In this document: one piece after another, positions 42,305-51,445 of the stretch
Position numbering within the stretch: the stretch's first letter is position 1
How the letters are laid out: each line of letters begins with the position of its first letter
Assembly: GCA_020850535.1 (NCBI GenBank)
Contig: JADZEM010000190.1
Span: forward strand, 1-64,000
Reading direction: 5' to 3'
Source: Chloroflexota bacterium
GTDB lineage: Bacteria; Chloroflexota; UBA6077; JACCZL01
Length of the DNA: 64,000 nt
Program-made: the position numbers and the translations under genes
The notes under the pieces: generated by a model
The model's database searches: none
Told to the model about the DNA's origin: nothing
What the model saw: the letters and a program-made list of their open reading frames with translations, nothing else

Positions 42305-43036
42305 ATGGTGGCAGCGGCAGACGTGAAGGCGATTCGGCTCGGACACCCGAGCTACGTCTGGCGCAGCGGCCAGGACCGCCGCCTCAGCCAGATCCGCCAG
42401 TACGTCAAGCTCGAAGGCCGCAAGATCCTCGACATCGGCTGCGGCATGGGCATGTACGTCGACAAGTTCCGCCGCTTCAGCGACGAGGTCTACGGCGTCG
42501 ACGTCGATCCCGACAAGATCGCCAAGGCCAGCGAGTGGCTTCCCAACCTCCAGGTCTCGCCCGGCGAGCACCTCCCCTTCGGCGACAACGAGTTCGACGT
42601 CATCCTGCTCAACGAGGTCATCGAGCACGTCGACGACGACCGCCTCACCATCCGTGAGGCGTACCGCTGCCTCAAGCCCGGCGGCCACATCGTCATCTAC
42701 GCCCCGAACCGGCTGTACCCCTACGAGACGCACGGCTTCTACCTGTTCGGCAAGTACTACTTCCGGCTGCTGCCGTTCGTGAACTGGCTGCCGCACACCA
42801 TCCGTGACGTCTTCTGCCCCCACGTGCGCGTCTACACCGCCCGGGAGATCTTGCGCCTCTTCGACGGGCTTCAGGTGGACTTCACTGCCGTCACCCACAT
42901 CCTCCCCGGCCTCGACAACGTCGCGGAGCGGTACGGGCCGTTCGGGCGGCTGATCCAGAAGACGCGCGACCTGATCGAGGCGACGCCGCTCCGCGCGTTC
43001 GGAATCAGCCACTTCGTCGTCGCGCGCAAGCGCTAG
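42305..43036 (+). CDS. SAM-dependent methyltransferase (class I)
   Basis: 243 aa, ATG 42305 with GGAGG 5 bases upstream. Motif I is LDIGCGMGMYV (~42-52), then VYGVDVDPDKI, the acidic FDVILLNEVIEHVDDD and LKPGGHIVIYAPN, which define a Methyltransf_11/Ubie-like enzyme using S-adenosylmethionine. The insertion YPYETHGFYLFGKYYFRLLP and the C-terminal part are like methyltransferases acting on sugars or polyketide-type acceptors, but no substrate can be named. It is transcribed divergently from the Tet-type gene. No clear operon partner. Confidence 0.85.
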   Translation: MVAAADVKAIRLGHPSYVWRSGQDRRLSQIRQYVKLEGRKILDIGCGMGMYVDKFRRFSDEVYGVDVDPDKIAKASEWLPNLQVSPGEHLPFGDNEFDVILLNEVIEHVDDDRLTIREAYRCLKPGGHIVIYAPNRLYPYETHGFYLFGKYYFRLLPFVNWLPHTIRDVFCPHVRVYTAREILRLFDGLQVDFTAVTHILPGLDNVAERYGPFGRLIQKTRDLIEATPLRAFGISHFVVARKR

Positions 43037-43183
43037 CGCTCGCCACGCGCGCGCACGGCCTCACGGACGGGCATCCCTCACGGCCGCACCGCTTCGTTTC
43101 TACGCTCGTTCCTGCATCGGGCGGGCGCGGTATCCTTCGCTGTAACCGTCTGACCGAGACGCGCAGATCAGCCCGAGGACCGC

Positions 43184-44662
43184 ATGGCCGTACCCAGCGA
43201 GCGACCAGACACCCCACCAGCAGCGGCCCCCGAGCCGTCACGCTCGGGGCTGCCTACCGTCGCATCCAACAGCGACATCCTCGGGTGGCTGGACATCCTC
43301 CTCAAGGGCAAGCCCGAGCAGCAGGCCCAGGCGCGCACCGAGATCGCCATGATCCTCGAAGCGCGCGGCCACACCGACGATGCCGAAGAGGCCTACTGGA
43401 CCAATGTCCAGGCCCGCGCTGCCGACCGGCGCTCCTACGAGCGGCTGATCGCGCTCTACCAGGAGCGCGGCGACCGCCTCTCCGAGACCCTCGTGCAGCG
43501 GATGCTGGACGAGGTCTTCAACCCGCGGCCAGCCGCCCCGACACAGAACCCAGGCCCGGCCCAGCCCGGAGGACCTGGTCAGCAGTTCGGACAGCAGCCC
43601 GCGCGGCGCACCCGTCGCCTGCGGAGCGCCGGGCCGGCCGGGGCAGATGCTGGCACCCCGCCAGCTCCCGAGCCAGAACCAGCGCCGCCGGCCCCGCCCG
43701 CTGCACCCACGCCGCCCCCGGTCACGGCTACTGGCCCCGGCGCCGCCGCCGGCCACGCCTACGCCGCCATCGTCCACGCGGCCAACCTCCAGGCCGCCGC
43801 GGCCACGCCGCCAGCTTCGGCCGCACCAACGGCCGCGCCCGGGCCGGCCGCCCCATCCGCCACCACCGCCCGCGCCGCCCGCCCTGGCGGCCCCGCTGGC
43901 ACGTCCCCAGCGTCCGCTGCGCCGGCGCCCCAGTCGCCAGCGCCCCAGGCCCGCGCCGGCCAGCCGGCCGCCACGCCGTTCGTCTTGCCGCCGGAGCCGG
44001 CCCGCCGGCGGCCATCACCGCTCTCGCCGCACCCGGAGCCAGCCGCCACCGGCCGGCGCTTCAACACCAGCGGCTTGATCGTCCTCCAGCCGACCACCAT
44101 CGGCGCATTCCTGCTGGCCTCCTTCGGCGCAGCCGCCATCATTGCCTTCCTGCTCATCATGACCGACCGTGGCGGCAGCCGGTCAGCCGCCAGCGCCTCG
44201 CCCGCCGCCACCACCGTCCCCCTCAGCGTCGCCAACGGCCTGCCGGCGCGCTGCTCGGATGCCTCGATCCGCTTCCCCGGCCTCAACCTCGCCGATCCGC
44301 GCGGCGCGGTCGCCGCCGGCTACCGCGAGAACGGCGTGGACGTGGACGCCACCCGGCCAGGGAGCGCGCGCCTCACCGCCGATCAAGCCGAGCAAGTCCT
44401 GGGCGGCTGGATGGCGATCTCCCTGCTGATGGAGCGCTCTGGGCAAGCGCCGCCCACTCTCACGGGCTGGCTCGACTCCGAGACGGACCGTCCCACCCTC
44501 GCCAACGCCATCCTGGCCGGCCGCCGTCTGGACGGCATGATCACCGCTGACGAGTGGGCCACCATGCGCGGCTGGACCGCCACCACCTGCGAGGGCGCGT
44601 TCCTGCACGATCCGCACAATGCCGCCGCCACCCGACTCATGGAGCGCGTCGTCGCCCGGTGA
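43184..44662 (+). CDS. Single-pass membrane protein with helical N-domain and extracytoplasmic C-domain
   Basis: 492 aa, ATG 43184. Residues ~28-115 are helical (NSDILGWLDILLKGKPEQQA, MILEARGHTDDAEEAYW), resembling TPR-like helices. A ~190-residue Ala/Pro linker follows, then one membrane helix (~305-328, FLLASFGAAAIIAFLLIM). The C-terminal ~140 residues carry two Cys and alternating helices (AGRRLDGMITADEWATMRGW). I do not recognise a family. The protein would link a cytoplasmic adaptor to an outer domain. The gene precedes the BFN-domain gene on the same strand with a 175-base gap. Confidence 0.7.
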   Translation: MAVPSERPDTPPAAAPEPSRSGLPTVASNSDILGWLDILLKGKPEQQAQARTEIAMILEARGHTDDAEEAYWTNVQARAADRRSYERLIALYQERGDRLSETLVQRMLDEVFNPRPAAPTQNPGPAQPGGPGQQFGQQPARRTRRLRSAGPAGADAGTPPAPEPEPAPPAPPAAPTPPPVTATGPGAAAGHAYAAIVHAANLQAAAATPPASAAPTAAPGPAAPSATTARAARPGGPAGTSPASAAPAPQSPAPQARAGQPAATPFVLPPEPARRRPSPLSPHPEPAATGRRFNTSGLIVLQPTTIGAFLLASFGAAAIIAFLLIMTDRGGSRSAASASPAATTVPLSVANGLPARCSDASIRFPGLNLADPRGAVAAGYRENGVDVDATRPGSARLTADQAEQVLGGWMAISLLMERSGQAPPTLTGWLDSETDRPTLANAILAGRRLDGMITADEWATMRGWTATTCEGAFLHDPHNAAATRLMERVVAR

Positions 44663-44837
44663 ATCGCCGCCCGGAGCGGTCCGCGGATCAACCGTGGAGC
44701 GCCACCGGCCAATATCGGCCAAACGCTCCCGTATCCAGCCCTGGAATGGTACGATCTCCGTTGTTGTGTACACGTTCTGCGCGCCAACGCGCAGCGGGGT
44801 TGCTCAGGGTTCGCGCGGGTATCCGGAGGGTCCAGCC

Positions 44838-45452
44838 GTGAAGGTCGGCCACGTCGTCAAGCGTCTTGTTCGTGGTGTCGCGGTTGGCATGGTGCGCCGC
44901 TGGATCACGTCGCTGTTGGTCCTGGTGATGGTCGGAGGAACCGTCTACGGTCTTGCGAGCCAGGGCTTCATCAATCTGCCCGGCGTGTCGCCGGCCGCGA
45001 GCAGCGGTGCAGCAGCCGCCACCGGCGAAGTCCGCGAGATGGTCGTCGAAGAGATCCGCAGCAGTAACAGCCAGCAAGCGCAGATGGTGCTGATCCTGCG
45101 CGAGAAGGCCGGCAACCGCCGGCTGACCATGAACGTCGGGCCGAGCGAGGCGTTGGCCGTGGCCGCCGACATGAACGGCGGCGTCCCGCGTGAGCGCATG
45201 AGCGTCCCGCCGCCCACGTCCTACGACCTGATGCGTACGCTCGTGAAGGAGCTCGGGGCATCCGTGAACCGCGTCGTGGTCACCAGCCTCACGAACGACA
45301 CCTACTACGCGAAGGTGATCATGAACACCGACTCGCGGCAGGTGGAAGTCGAGTCCCGCCCGAGCGACGCCATCGCCCTGGCCCTGCGCGCCCGCGTGCC
45401 GATCTTCGCGGCGACGAGCGTCCTGGATCAGGCCGGCCGTAGCCGCCCCTGA
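44838..45452 (+). CDS. Bifunctional nuclease (BFN/DUF151) domain protein with membrane anchor
   Basis: 204 aa from GTG 44838 with GGAGGG 7 bases upstream; longer frames lie in the preceding gap. A basic N-terminus and one hydrophobic helix (~residues 20-42) anchor it. Residues ~65-198 are a BFN domain: MVLILREKAGNRRLTMNVG, YDLMRTLVKELGASVNRVVV, TYYAKVIM and VEVESRPSDAIALALRARVPIFA, the last being the hallmark block. BFN proteins are known as nucleases in plants and as Thermotoga TM0160-like folds; activity in bacteria is uncertain, and a membrane-anchored form is uncommon. A hairpin terminator follows. Confidence 0.85.
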   Translation: MKVGHVVKRLVRGVAVGMVRRWITSLLVLVMVGGTVYGLASQGFINLPGVSPAASSGAAAATGEVREMVVEEIRSSNSQQAQMVLILREKAGNRRLTMNVGPSEALAVAADMNGGVPRERMSVPPPTSYDLMRTLVKELGASVNRVVVTSLTNDTYYAKVIMNTDSRQVEVESRPSDAIALALRARVPIFAATSVLDQAGRSRP

Positions 45453-45598
45453 CCCTCGCTCAGGTCACGCCCGAAAACGCGCGTCGGGCCTTCAGCGACG
45501 GCCGCGCTGCCGGCTCGCCCTATACGGCCGCCGGCGTTCGCGTCCGCGCCCCGGCCCGCAGCCGTCATGGGGACAGCCCTCATAGGGGACAGCCGTCA

Positions 45599-45643
45599 TG
45601 AGGCCGCCTCAACACCGACATGTGCGGTGCTGGGGCGGCCTCA
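45599..45643. terminator. Bidirectional hairpin between BFN and cold-shock genes
   Basis: TGAGGCCGCC / GGCGGCCTCA arms with a nested CACCG / CGGTG stem, lying between convergent genes in a 322-base gap. A short direct duplication (GGGGACAGCC) lies just upstream at ~45570-45594. I see no gene in the gap. Confidence 0.7.
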
Positions 45644-45774
45644 CGCATGACGCCGTAGTACGGGCAGGCAGACCGGCGGCGACCCTCGCCCCGGTCGTCG
45701 GCCTGCCGGACGCAGCAGCCCCGCATCCGGGGGCACAACCCGCCCGCCTTACCCGCCGCGCACGGGCGCGGGGC

Positions 45775-46002
45775 CTACCGCTGCGAGTTGTAGGCGCTGT
45801 TGATCAGCTCGACATTCGCCGCGCGCTGCCCACGGCCCCGCGCGTCCGTCTCGATGTCAAACTCCATCTCCTGCCCTTCCTGGATCGTGTCGAAGACCCC
45901 ACGCGGCAGGGAGGAATGATGAAAGAAAACCTCGGCCCCATCCTCGCAACGGACAAACCCGAAGCCACGATCTCGGATCATCCGAACAACGGTGCCCCGC
46001 AT
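45775..46002 (-). CDS. Cold-shock domain protein
   Basis: 75 aa, ATG 46002 with GGAGGT 8 bases upstream. It is a single cold-shock (OB-fold) domain with RNP1 GFGFVR (13-18) and RNP2 VFFHHS (25-30), and binds single-stranded RNA and DNA. It starts MRGTVVRMIRDRGFGF, where most Csp read MxxGTVKWFNxxKGFGF. The Trp is replaced and the C-terminus extended (RGQRAANVELINSAYNSQR). The upstream ~160 bases may hold an untranslated leader; no clear promoter was found. Confidence 0.93.
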   Translation of the reverse strand: MRGTVVRMIRDRGFGFVRCEDGAEVFFHHSSLPRGVFDTIQEGQEMEFDIETDARGRGQRAANVELINSAYNSQR

Positions 46003-46164
46003 AGAACGATACCTCCAAGCAGAACGCCTTTCGGCGTACCAACCTGCTGATGCACGATGCGTGCCATGTCTCAGGTCCATTTTTGGTGAAAGCGGGCAGT
46101 TGTACACGAGTCTGCCGGGGCGCCCGGCTCGCTCAGAACGGCGGCCCTCCCGTCCAGCGCGCCG

Positions 46165-46533
46165 CTAGCCTGTCATCTCGAGGATGGTCGCCAGCAGCGT
46201 ATCCAGGTCGAACGGCTTGGGAAACACCCGGGCTGGCTCGAGCTGCTCAGTCCGCGCCGGCAGGTCTCGCGTCGCCGACAGCACGATCACCGGCACCGTG
46301 GCCAGCCGCTCGATGCGCCGCTGCGCCTCGCGGAACCCCCAGCCATCCAGTACCGGCATCATCAAGTCCAGCAAGATCAGGTCTGGCTGCCACTGGCTGG
46401 CAACAGCCAACGCCTCCTGGCCGTTGCCAGCCACCTTCACGTCGTACCCCTCATCCGCCAGCGCCTCGGCCAGAAACCCGCGAATGCTCGGGTCATCGTC
46501 CACCACCAGGATGCGGGACTCACGCGCCAACAT
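46165..46533 (-). CDS. Response regulator, stand-alone receiver
   Basis: 122 aa, ATG 46533 with GGAGCAGG upstream. It is a complete receiver domain with RILVVDDDPSIRGFL (acidic pair 12-14), Asp56 in LILLDLMMP, Ser/Thr in VLSATRD and Lys106 in FPKPFD. There is no output domain, so it acts in a phosphorelay or by protein contact. It overlaps the 3' end of the sensor kinase gene by 14 bases, so it is translated with it and is probably its direct partner. Confidence 0.92.
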   Translation of the reverse strand: MLARESRILVVDDDPSIRGFLAEALADEGYDVKVAGNGQEALAVASQWQPDLILLDLMMPVLDGWGFREAQRRIERLATVPVIVLSATRDLPARTEQLEPARVFPKPFDLDTLLATILEMTG

Positions 46534-49500
46534 GCACCTGCTCCGCCAGCGCGACGGCCTCCGCCTTCGGCAACCAGAAGCCAAACGTCGTGCCAGCGTC
46601 TTCGCCGCCGCTCATCGCCCAGATTCGCCCACCCTGGCGCTCGATCAGCGTTCGGCAGATGTAGAGGCCCAGGCCCATGCCCGGCAGGCTCCGCTCCGTG
46701 GCGTTCGGCGCACGCCCAAACGGCTGAAAGATCGCTTCAAGGCTCTCCGCGGTCAGCCCGATACCTGGGTCCGTCACCTGGACCAGCGAGCCGCCCTCGC
46801 CGCCGATCATCGACAGTCGCACGATGCCGCCTCCAGGCGAGTACTTGACGGCGTTGCTCAGCAGGTTGGTCACGACCTGCTCCAGCCGGTCCAGGTCAAC
46901 CTCGGCGTAGGTTGGCGTGGCCGGCAGGTCAACCGCCAGCTCGTGCAGCTCCCCCAGGTGATCGCGGTACCGCTCGGCGGCGGCGCGCAGGGCCTCCCCC
47001 AGGTCCACCGTGAGCAACCGCAGCGGCAAGTGCCCCGTACGAATCCGCGAGACGTCCAGCAAGTCGCCCACGAGCGCCGACAACCGGTCGGCGGCATCGT
47101 CGATCGTCGCCAGCGACCGTTCGAGCCGCTGATCGTCAAGCTGTCCGCGTCCGTGGGCACGCCGCAAGATCTGCGCGTACCCCTTGATACCCGTCAACGG
47201 CGTCCGCAGCTCGTGCGACGCGATCGAGAGGAACTCATCGCGAGCACGAATCGCCTGCTGGGCTTCGGCGTACAGGCGCGCGTTGTCCACCGCCACGGCA
47301 CACCGCCGCCCCAGCTCCTCAGCCAGCGCCAGATCGGTAGCCGCGTAGCGCCGGCTCGGATCGGTCGCCAGCAGCGAGATCACCCCCAGCGTCCGCCCCC
47401 GCGCCAGCAGCGGCACCCGCATCACCGACTGGATGCCCAGCGCCTGCGTAATCGCCTGGTGCTGGGCATCCCGCGTGATGGCCGGCAAGCGGCTGTCCGT
47501 GAACTCGCGGATCAGCTCCGGCACGCCCGTCCGCAGCACCCGCGCAATGCCTTCCTCAGCCCGGCGGTCCGGCGGATACTTGCGGAGCAGGTCGGCCTCC
47601 GGGGCCTGGGCTGCATCGGCGTGAGCCACCTCCACCCGTCGAATCTCGCCGCTGTCCTCCAGCACGTCCACCAGGCACCACTCGGCCAGCATCGGAACGG
47701 CCAGCCACGCAACCCGCTCCAGCGTCGTGTCGTAGTCGAGCGATCCAGCAAGATGGCTGCTCGCATCGGCCAGGAAGCGCAGGCGGCGCTCAGCCCGCTC
47801 GCGCTCCTGGGTGCGAACCAGGAGCCGGTCTCGCAGGTCGCCGAAGACCGCCGCCAGCCGCGCAACCTCGGTCACGCCGCTGCGAGGCACCGCCACCGGC
47901 TCGTTCCCAAACGCCAGCGCGTCCACCGCCCGCGCCAGCTCCACCAACGGCGCCGCCAGCCGCCGAGCCGCGATCCAGCCCGCCACCGAGGCGCAGGCCA
48001 GCACCAGCAGGAAGACTGCAAACGCCAGATCGCGCCCGGCCTGCGCGCCGGCCAGGGCCAGCACCACCGGCCGCTCGACGACAATGCCCCAGCCGAGCGA
48101 CTGCACGACGGAATATCCCGCGAACCGCTCGGCCCCTGCTACCTCATAGCTCAGCGAGCCGGTCCCCCGGCCGCGGAGCATCGTTGCCACCGCCGGATTG
48201 GTCGAAAGATCGGTCACGGGGGCAAGCTCCGCATCCCCCGACGCCGCGATCAGCCGTCCGCGCTCGTCCACGATCAAGACCCGGCCGCCCGGCTCGGTTG
48301 CTGCCCGCTGCGCCACATCCGCCAGCCGGGTTGACTCCAGCACCACGGCCACCACGCCGGCGAACCGCCCCTCAGCATCCTGGATCGGCAGGCCCATCGC
48401 GACCACCGGCTGGCCCAGCACCGGCGAGATCACCCGCACGTCGGAGACGCCCGACTGGCGGACCTCGTCAAAAAGCGCCGAGCGCTGCGGCGGCGCCGCG
48501 TTCACGGACTGCTCGCGGCTCTGCGCCAGTATCCGGCCGTCCGCACCGTACAGCACGAAGTTGAGAACGTCCGGGTGCGTGTCGTCAAATGCCCGCAGAA
48601 TCCGCTGCTGGGCGTCGGGGGGCGCGGCGAGCAGGCCCGGCTGTCCAGCCAGCGCGGCCACTGCCGCCCGGTGCAGGCTCATGTAGTCGGACACGCCCTG
48701 GCTGAGCGTCTCGGCGATCACCTGCGTGCGCGATGACGCCTCTTTGCGCCCGGAGCGCTCCACCTCGTTGGTGACCAGCGCCATCGTGATGACCAGTGGC
48801 ACCGAGACTGCCAGCCCGAATGCCAGCGCCAGCCGCGTCTGCAACGAGCCAGGGTCCGAGCGGCGCAAGCGCGGACGCAGCCACGGCAGCAGCCCCACCA
48901 CCAGCCCGAAGCCATTGTAGTAGGCAATCGTCGTGAACGCGCGGTTGGGCCAGGCCACCGGCGGCCCGAACGCCGAGAGCGCCAGCCCCAGGAGCAGGTG
49001 CGCCCCCCAGAACACGTGACGCGGCGTGCCAGGGCGCAGTTGCGCCCACACGACGCCAGCCCCACCGACGAAGAACCCGAGGCCGTACAGCAGCAGATAC
49101 GGGCGAATCGGGTTGAAGATCGGCGAGCCGTACTGCTCCGGCAGCAGCAGCATGATGCTGCCATTGACCATGGCCGAGGCGCCGACCACCACGGCAAACA
49201 GATCGGCCGTCGAGGAGGGCCGGTCGGCCGGCGGGCACACCAGCGGCGCGACGACGATGCCGGCAGCGAGGATCGAGTAGACCGTCAGGCCGGTCCAGCC
49301 GCCGGCAGCGCCCGCGCTCAGGCCCAGCAGCAGAATCGGGACGGCGGCCAGCAGATGCGCCAAAAACAGGGTGCGCTTGCGCGGGGCCAGCAGCGCGACG
49401 GCCAGCAGCGCCGCGGCACCCAGCAGGCACAGCAGCCCCCACCATGGGAGGTATGGCCGCAGGAGCCGGTACGATGGTCCGACGAACTGATGCGGCGTGA

Positions 49501-49687
49501 CAAACGTCAGCGCGCCGACGACGCCACAGAACGCGCCGGCGGCCCACTGCAGCAGCCCGAGGCGCAGCGCAAATCCGCCCCGCCTCGCCGGACGCTCTAC
49601 CTGCGGCTCGACCGCCGCCACACGCCCATCTCGCACCCCATCCGGGACGCCGTGCACGGTTGCTGCCGGTGTCCCGCCCCACTCCAT
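46520..49687 (-). CDS. Hybrid-architecture sensor histidine kinase (7TM-like, Cache, HAMP, GAF)
   Basis: 1055 aa from ATG 49687 (GGAG 9 bases upstream). Residues ~25-275 contain membrane helices arranged as two similar halves (QFVGPSYRLLRPYLPWWG and EQYGSPIFNPIRPYLLLYG). A long extracytoplasmic region (~300-545) looks like a double Cache sensor (ADGRILAQSREQS, VVAMGLPIQDAEGRFAGVVA). HAMP follows (~545-610), then a GAF domain (~640-790). HisKA has ASHELRTPLTGIKGYAQIL with His825. The ATPase domain shows NLLSNAVKYSPGGG and GMGLGLYICRTLIE. Both an outer ligand and an inner cue could be read. It signals to the receiver encoded next. Confidence 0.9.
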   Translation of the reverse strand: MEWGGTPAATVHGVPDGVRDGRVAAVEPQVERPARRGGFALRLGLLQWAAGAFCGVVGALTFVTPHQFVGPSYRLLRPYLPWWGLLCLLGAAALLAVALLAPRKRTLFLAHLLAAVPILLLGLSAGAAGGWTGLTVYSILAAGIVVAPLVCPPADRPSSTADLFAVVVGASAMVNGSIMLLLPEQYGSPIFNPIRPYLLLYGLGFFVGGAGVVWAQLRPGTPRHVFWGAHLLLGLALSAFGPPVAWPNRAFTTIAYYNGFGLVVGLLPWLRPRLRRSDPGSLQTRLALAFGLAVSVPLVITMALVTNEVERSGRKEASSRTQVIAETLSQGVSDYMSLHRAAVAALAGQPGLLAAPPDAQQRILRAFDDTHPDVLNFVLYGADGRILAQSREQSVNAAPPQRSALFDEVRQSGVSDVRVISPVLGQPVVAMGLPIQDAEGRFAGVVAVVLESTRLADVAQRAATEPGGRVLIVDERGRLIAASGDAELAPVTDLSTNPAVATMLRGRGTGSLSYEVAGAERFAGYSVVQSLGWGIVVERPVVLALAGAQAGRDLAFAVFLLVLACASVAGWIAARRLAAPLVELARAVDALAFGNEPVAVPRSGVTEVARLAAVFGDLRDRLLVRTQERERAERRLRFLADASSHLAGSLDYDTTLERVAWLAVPMLAEWCLVDVLEDSGEIRRVEVAHADAAQAPEADLLRKYPPDRRAEEGIARVLRTGVPELIREFTDSRLPAITRDAQHQAITQALGIQSVMRVPLLARGRTLGVISLLATDPSRRYAATDLALAEELGRRCAVAVDNARLYAEAQQAIRARDEFLSIASHELRTPLTGIKGYAQILRRAHGRGQLDDQRLERSLATIDDAADRLSALVGDLLDVSRIRTGHLPLRLLTVDLGEALRAAAERYRDHLGELHELAVDLPATPTYAEVDLDRLEQVVTNLLSNAVKYSPGGGIVRLSMIGGEGGSLVQVTDPGIGLTAESLEAIFQPFGRAPNATERSLPGMGLGLYICRTLIERQGGRIWAMSGGEDAGTTFGFWLPKAEAVALAEQVHVGA

Positions 49688-49900
49688 GCAGTGAAACTCC
49701 GCCCCACCGAACTCAAACGGCCCCCTATTGCACGATCCGTGCCTGACCGCCTCACCATCTGAGGCTGTGCGCTGCCGGTGGCCCTTCCGCAAATACGGTC
49801 CGTCCGGACGCACTGTTCCGGACGGGACAGATCCGCCACCGCGGAATCGGTATGCTGCGGAGAAGTCTGCTGCGTCACCCACAGCACCCCAGGTGCGCCT

Positions 49901-50758
49901 ATGCCCTCGTCCCCGCTACCGCTGTTCCTCGTCGATGCCTTCGCCGATCGTCCGTTTGCCGGCAACGCTGCCGCCGTCTGCCTGCTGGACGCCCCAGCCG
50001 ATCCTGGCTGGATGGCCGCCGTCGCTGGAGAGCTCCAGCAAGCTGCCACGGCCTTTGTCTACGAGCAGGGTGAGGGGTTTGGGCTCCGCTGGTTTGTGCC
50101 GGGCCGAGAGCTCCAGTTGTGCGGACACGGCACGCTGGCCGCCGCGCATGTCCTCTGGGAGGCCGGGCAGCTCTGGCCTGATGCGCCGGCCCAGTTTCAG
50201 ACGGCCAGCGGCCTGTTGTCCGCCCGCCGCGATGCCGATGCCATCGCCCTGGACTTCCCCGCTGAGCCGGTCCAGCCGCTTGATCCGCCGGACGGGCTGC
50301 TGGAGGCGCTCGGCGTCGAGGCGCGGGCACTCGCCCGGGGAACGTTCGATCTGCTGGTAGAAGTCGAGTCGGAGGCAGCCGTCAGGGCGATCCAGCCTGA
50401 CTTCAGCCGCCTCAGGCAGATCGATGCGCGGGGCATCATCGTCACAGCGGCAGCAGACGGCCAGCAGACCCTGAGCCAGCCCACCATGGGCCATGCGCCG
50501 AATGGCCAGCCTGTTGATTTCGTCTCGCGGTTCTTCGCGCCGCGCGTCGGCATCGACGAGGATGCCGTGACTGGCTCGGCGCACTGCCTGCTCGGGCCGT
50601 ACTGGCAAAGAAAGCTTGGCCGGGACGCGCTGGTCGGCTATCAGGCCTCAGCGCGCGGCGGCACCGTCCGGGTCCAGGTCAACGGCCCCCGCGTGACCCT
50701 CTGTGGCCGCGCCATCACCGTCATGAGCGGCTCCCTGGTCCCACCCCCAGCAGACTGA
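49901..50758 (+). CDS. PhzF family protein with altered active site
   Basis: 285 aa, ATG 49901; an upstream in-frame start at 49778 has no ribosome site. The two-lobed epimerase-like fold is seen from FLVDAFADRPFAGNAAAVCLL, LRWFVPGRELQLCGHGTLAAAHVL and DFVSRFFAPRVGIDEDAVTGSAHCLLGPYW. In PhzF-type isomerases a catalytic Glu sits in a SETAF-like motif after helix 1; here the motif reads AATAF, so that Glu is missing. It may therefore be an altered or inactive member. The gene is divergent from the sensor kinase with an inverted repeat (49798-49828) between them. Confidence 0.82.
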   Translation: MPSSPLPLFLVDAFADRPFAGNAAAVCLLDAPADPGWMAAVAGELQQAATAFVYEQGEGFGLRWFVPGRELQLCGHGTLAAAHVLWEAGQLWPDAPAQFQTASGLLSARRDADAIALDFPAEPVQPLDPPDGLLEALGVEARALARGTFDLLVEVESEAAVRAIQPDFSRLRQIDARGIIVTAAADGQQTLSQPTMGHAPNGQPVDFVSRFFAPRVGIDEDAVTGSAHCLLGPYWQRKLGRDALVGYQASARGGTVRVQVNGPRVTLCGRAITVMSGSLVPPPAD

Positions 50759-50792
50759 GGTCCGAGTGGCTCGCCCGGTATCTGGCAGGCGG

Positions 50793-51362
50793 TCACAAAG
50801 GACGGGCGCGGAGCGCCTCGAACAACTCGGAAACGACGAACGAGCAGCCGTCGAGTACGTCCGAGAGATCCACGACCGCGCGATCCGTGAGCGGCCCGGT
50901 CTCCGCCCCTGGGCGAAACACCCAGACCACCCGGCGGTCGGCGTGTACCAGCAACGACACGCGCACCCCGTGCTTGACATACCACCAGCATCGTTCCCGT
51001 TGAGCGTCGAACCCCTGTCCTGGCGAGGGGGTCTCGACGGCAACATCGGGCGGCACGAGAACGTCGTCAGGCAGATCGCCGTACGAATCGGTCGGCACGC
51101 GTTCCAGACGATAGGCAATGACATCAGGCACGTACGACACACCCTCGGCCGGCCAGGTGACGCGTGTCTCGGGAAACGCCCGTGCATGCTGTTCAGGCAT
51201 GCCCGACGATTCGAACCGCAGGCACAACGCCATCTGTAGGGCGCCATGGCGCATCTTCGGCGACATCTTCTGTGTGATCGCCCCTCGCTCATACTCCAGC
51301 GCCGGTTGCTCTTCCGGCCGGAGCAGGAACTCGTCGAGGGTCAGCGGTCTGGTTACTGCCAC
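50793..51362 (-). CDS. Uma2 family (DUF820) putative restriction-type nuclease, copy 1
   Basis: 189 aa from GTG 51362 with GGAGG 6 bases upstream; longer frames lack it. It begins VAVTRPLTLDEFLLRPEE. The PD-(D/E)xK-like core is seen as YVPDVIAYRLE, then PPDVAVETPSPGQ and WYVKHGVRVSLLVHADRRVVWVF. Uma2 proteins are widespread in filamentous bacteria and are of uncertain function. Its first ~35 codons and upstream 20 bases are identical at DNA level to those of the copy at 51446-52006, while the middle has diverged. Both are on the minus strand, in tandem. Confidence 0.82.
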   Translation of the reverse strand: MAVTRPLTLDEFLLRPEEQPALEYERGAITQKMSPKMRHGALQMALCLRFESSGMPEQHARAFPETRVTWPAEGVSYVPDVIAYRLERVPTDSYGDLPDDVLVPPDVAVETPSPGQGFDAQRERCWWYVKHGVRVSLLVHADRRVVWVFRPGAETGPLTDRAVVDLSDVLDGCSFVVSELFEALRARPL

Positions 51363-51445
51363 CGGAAGCCTCCACGTCGGGCCATGCCTCGGTGTGCCGC
51401 GCACACCCGCGCCCGGATCACACCCGCAGTGAGCAGATCCAGTCC

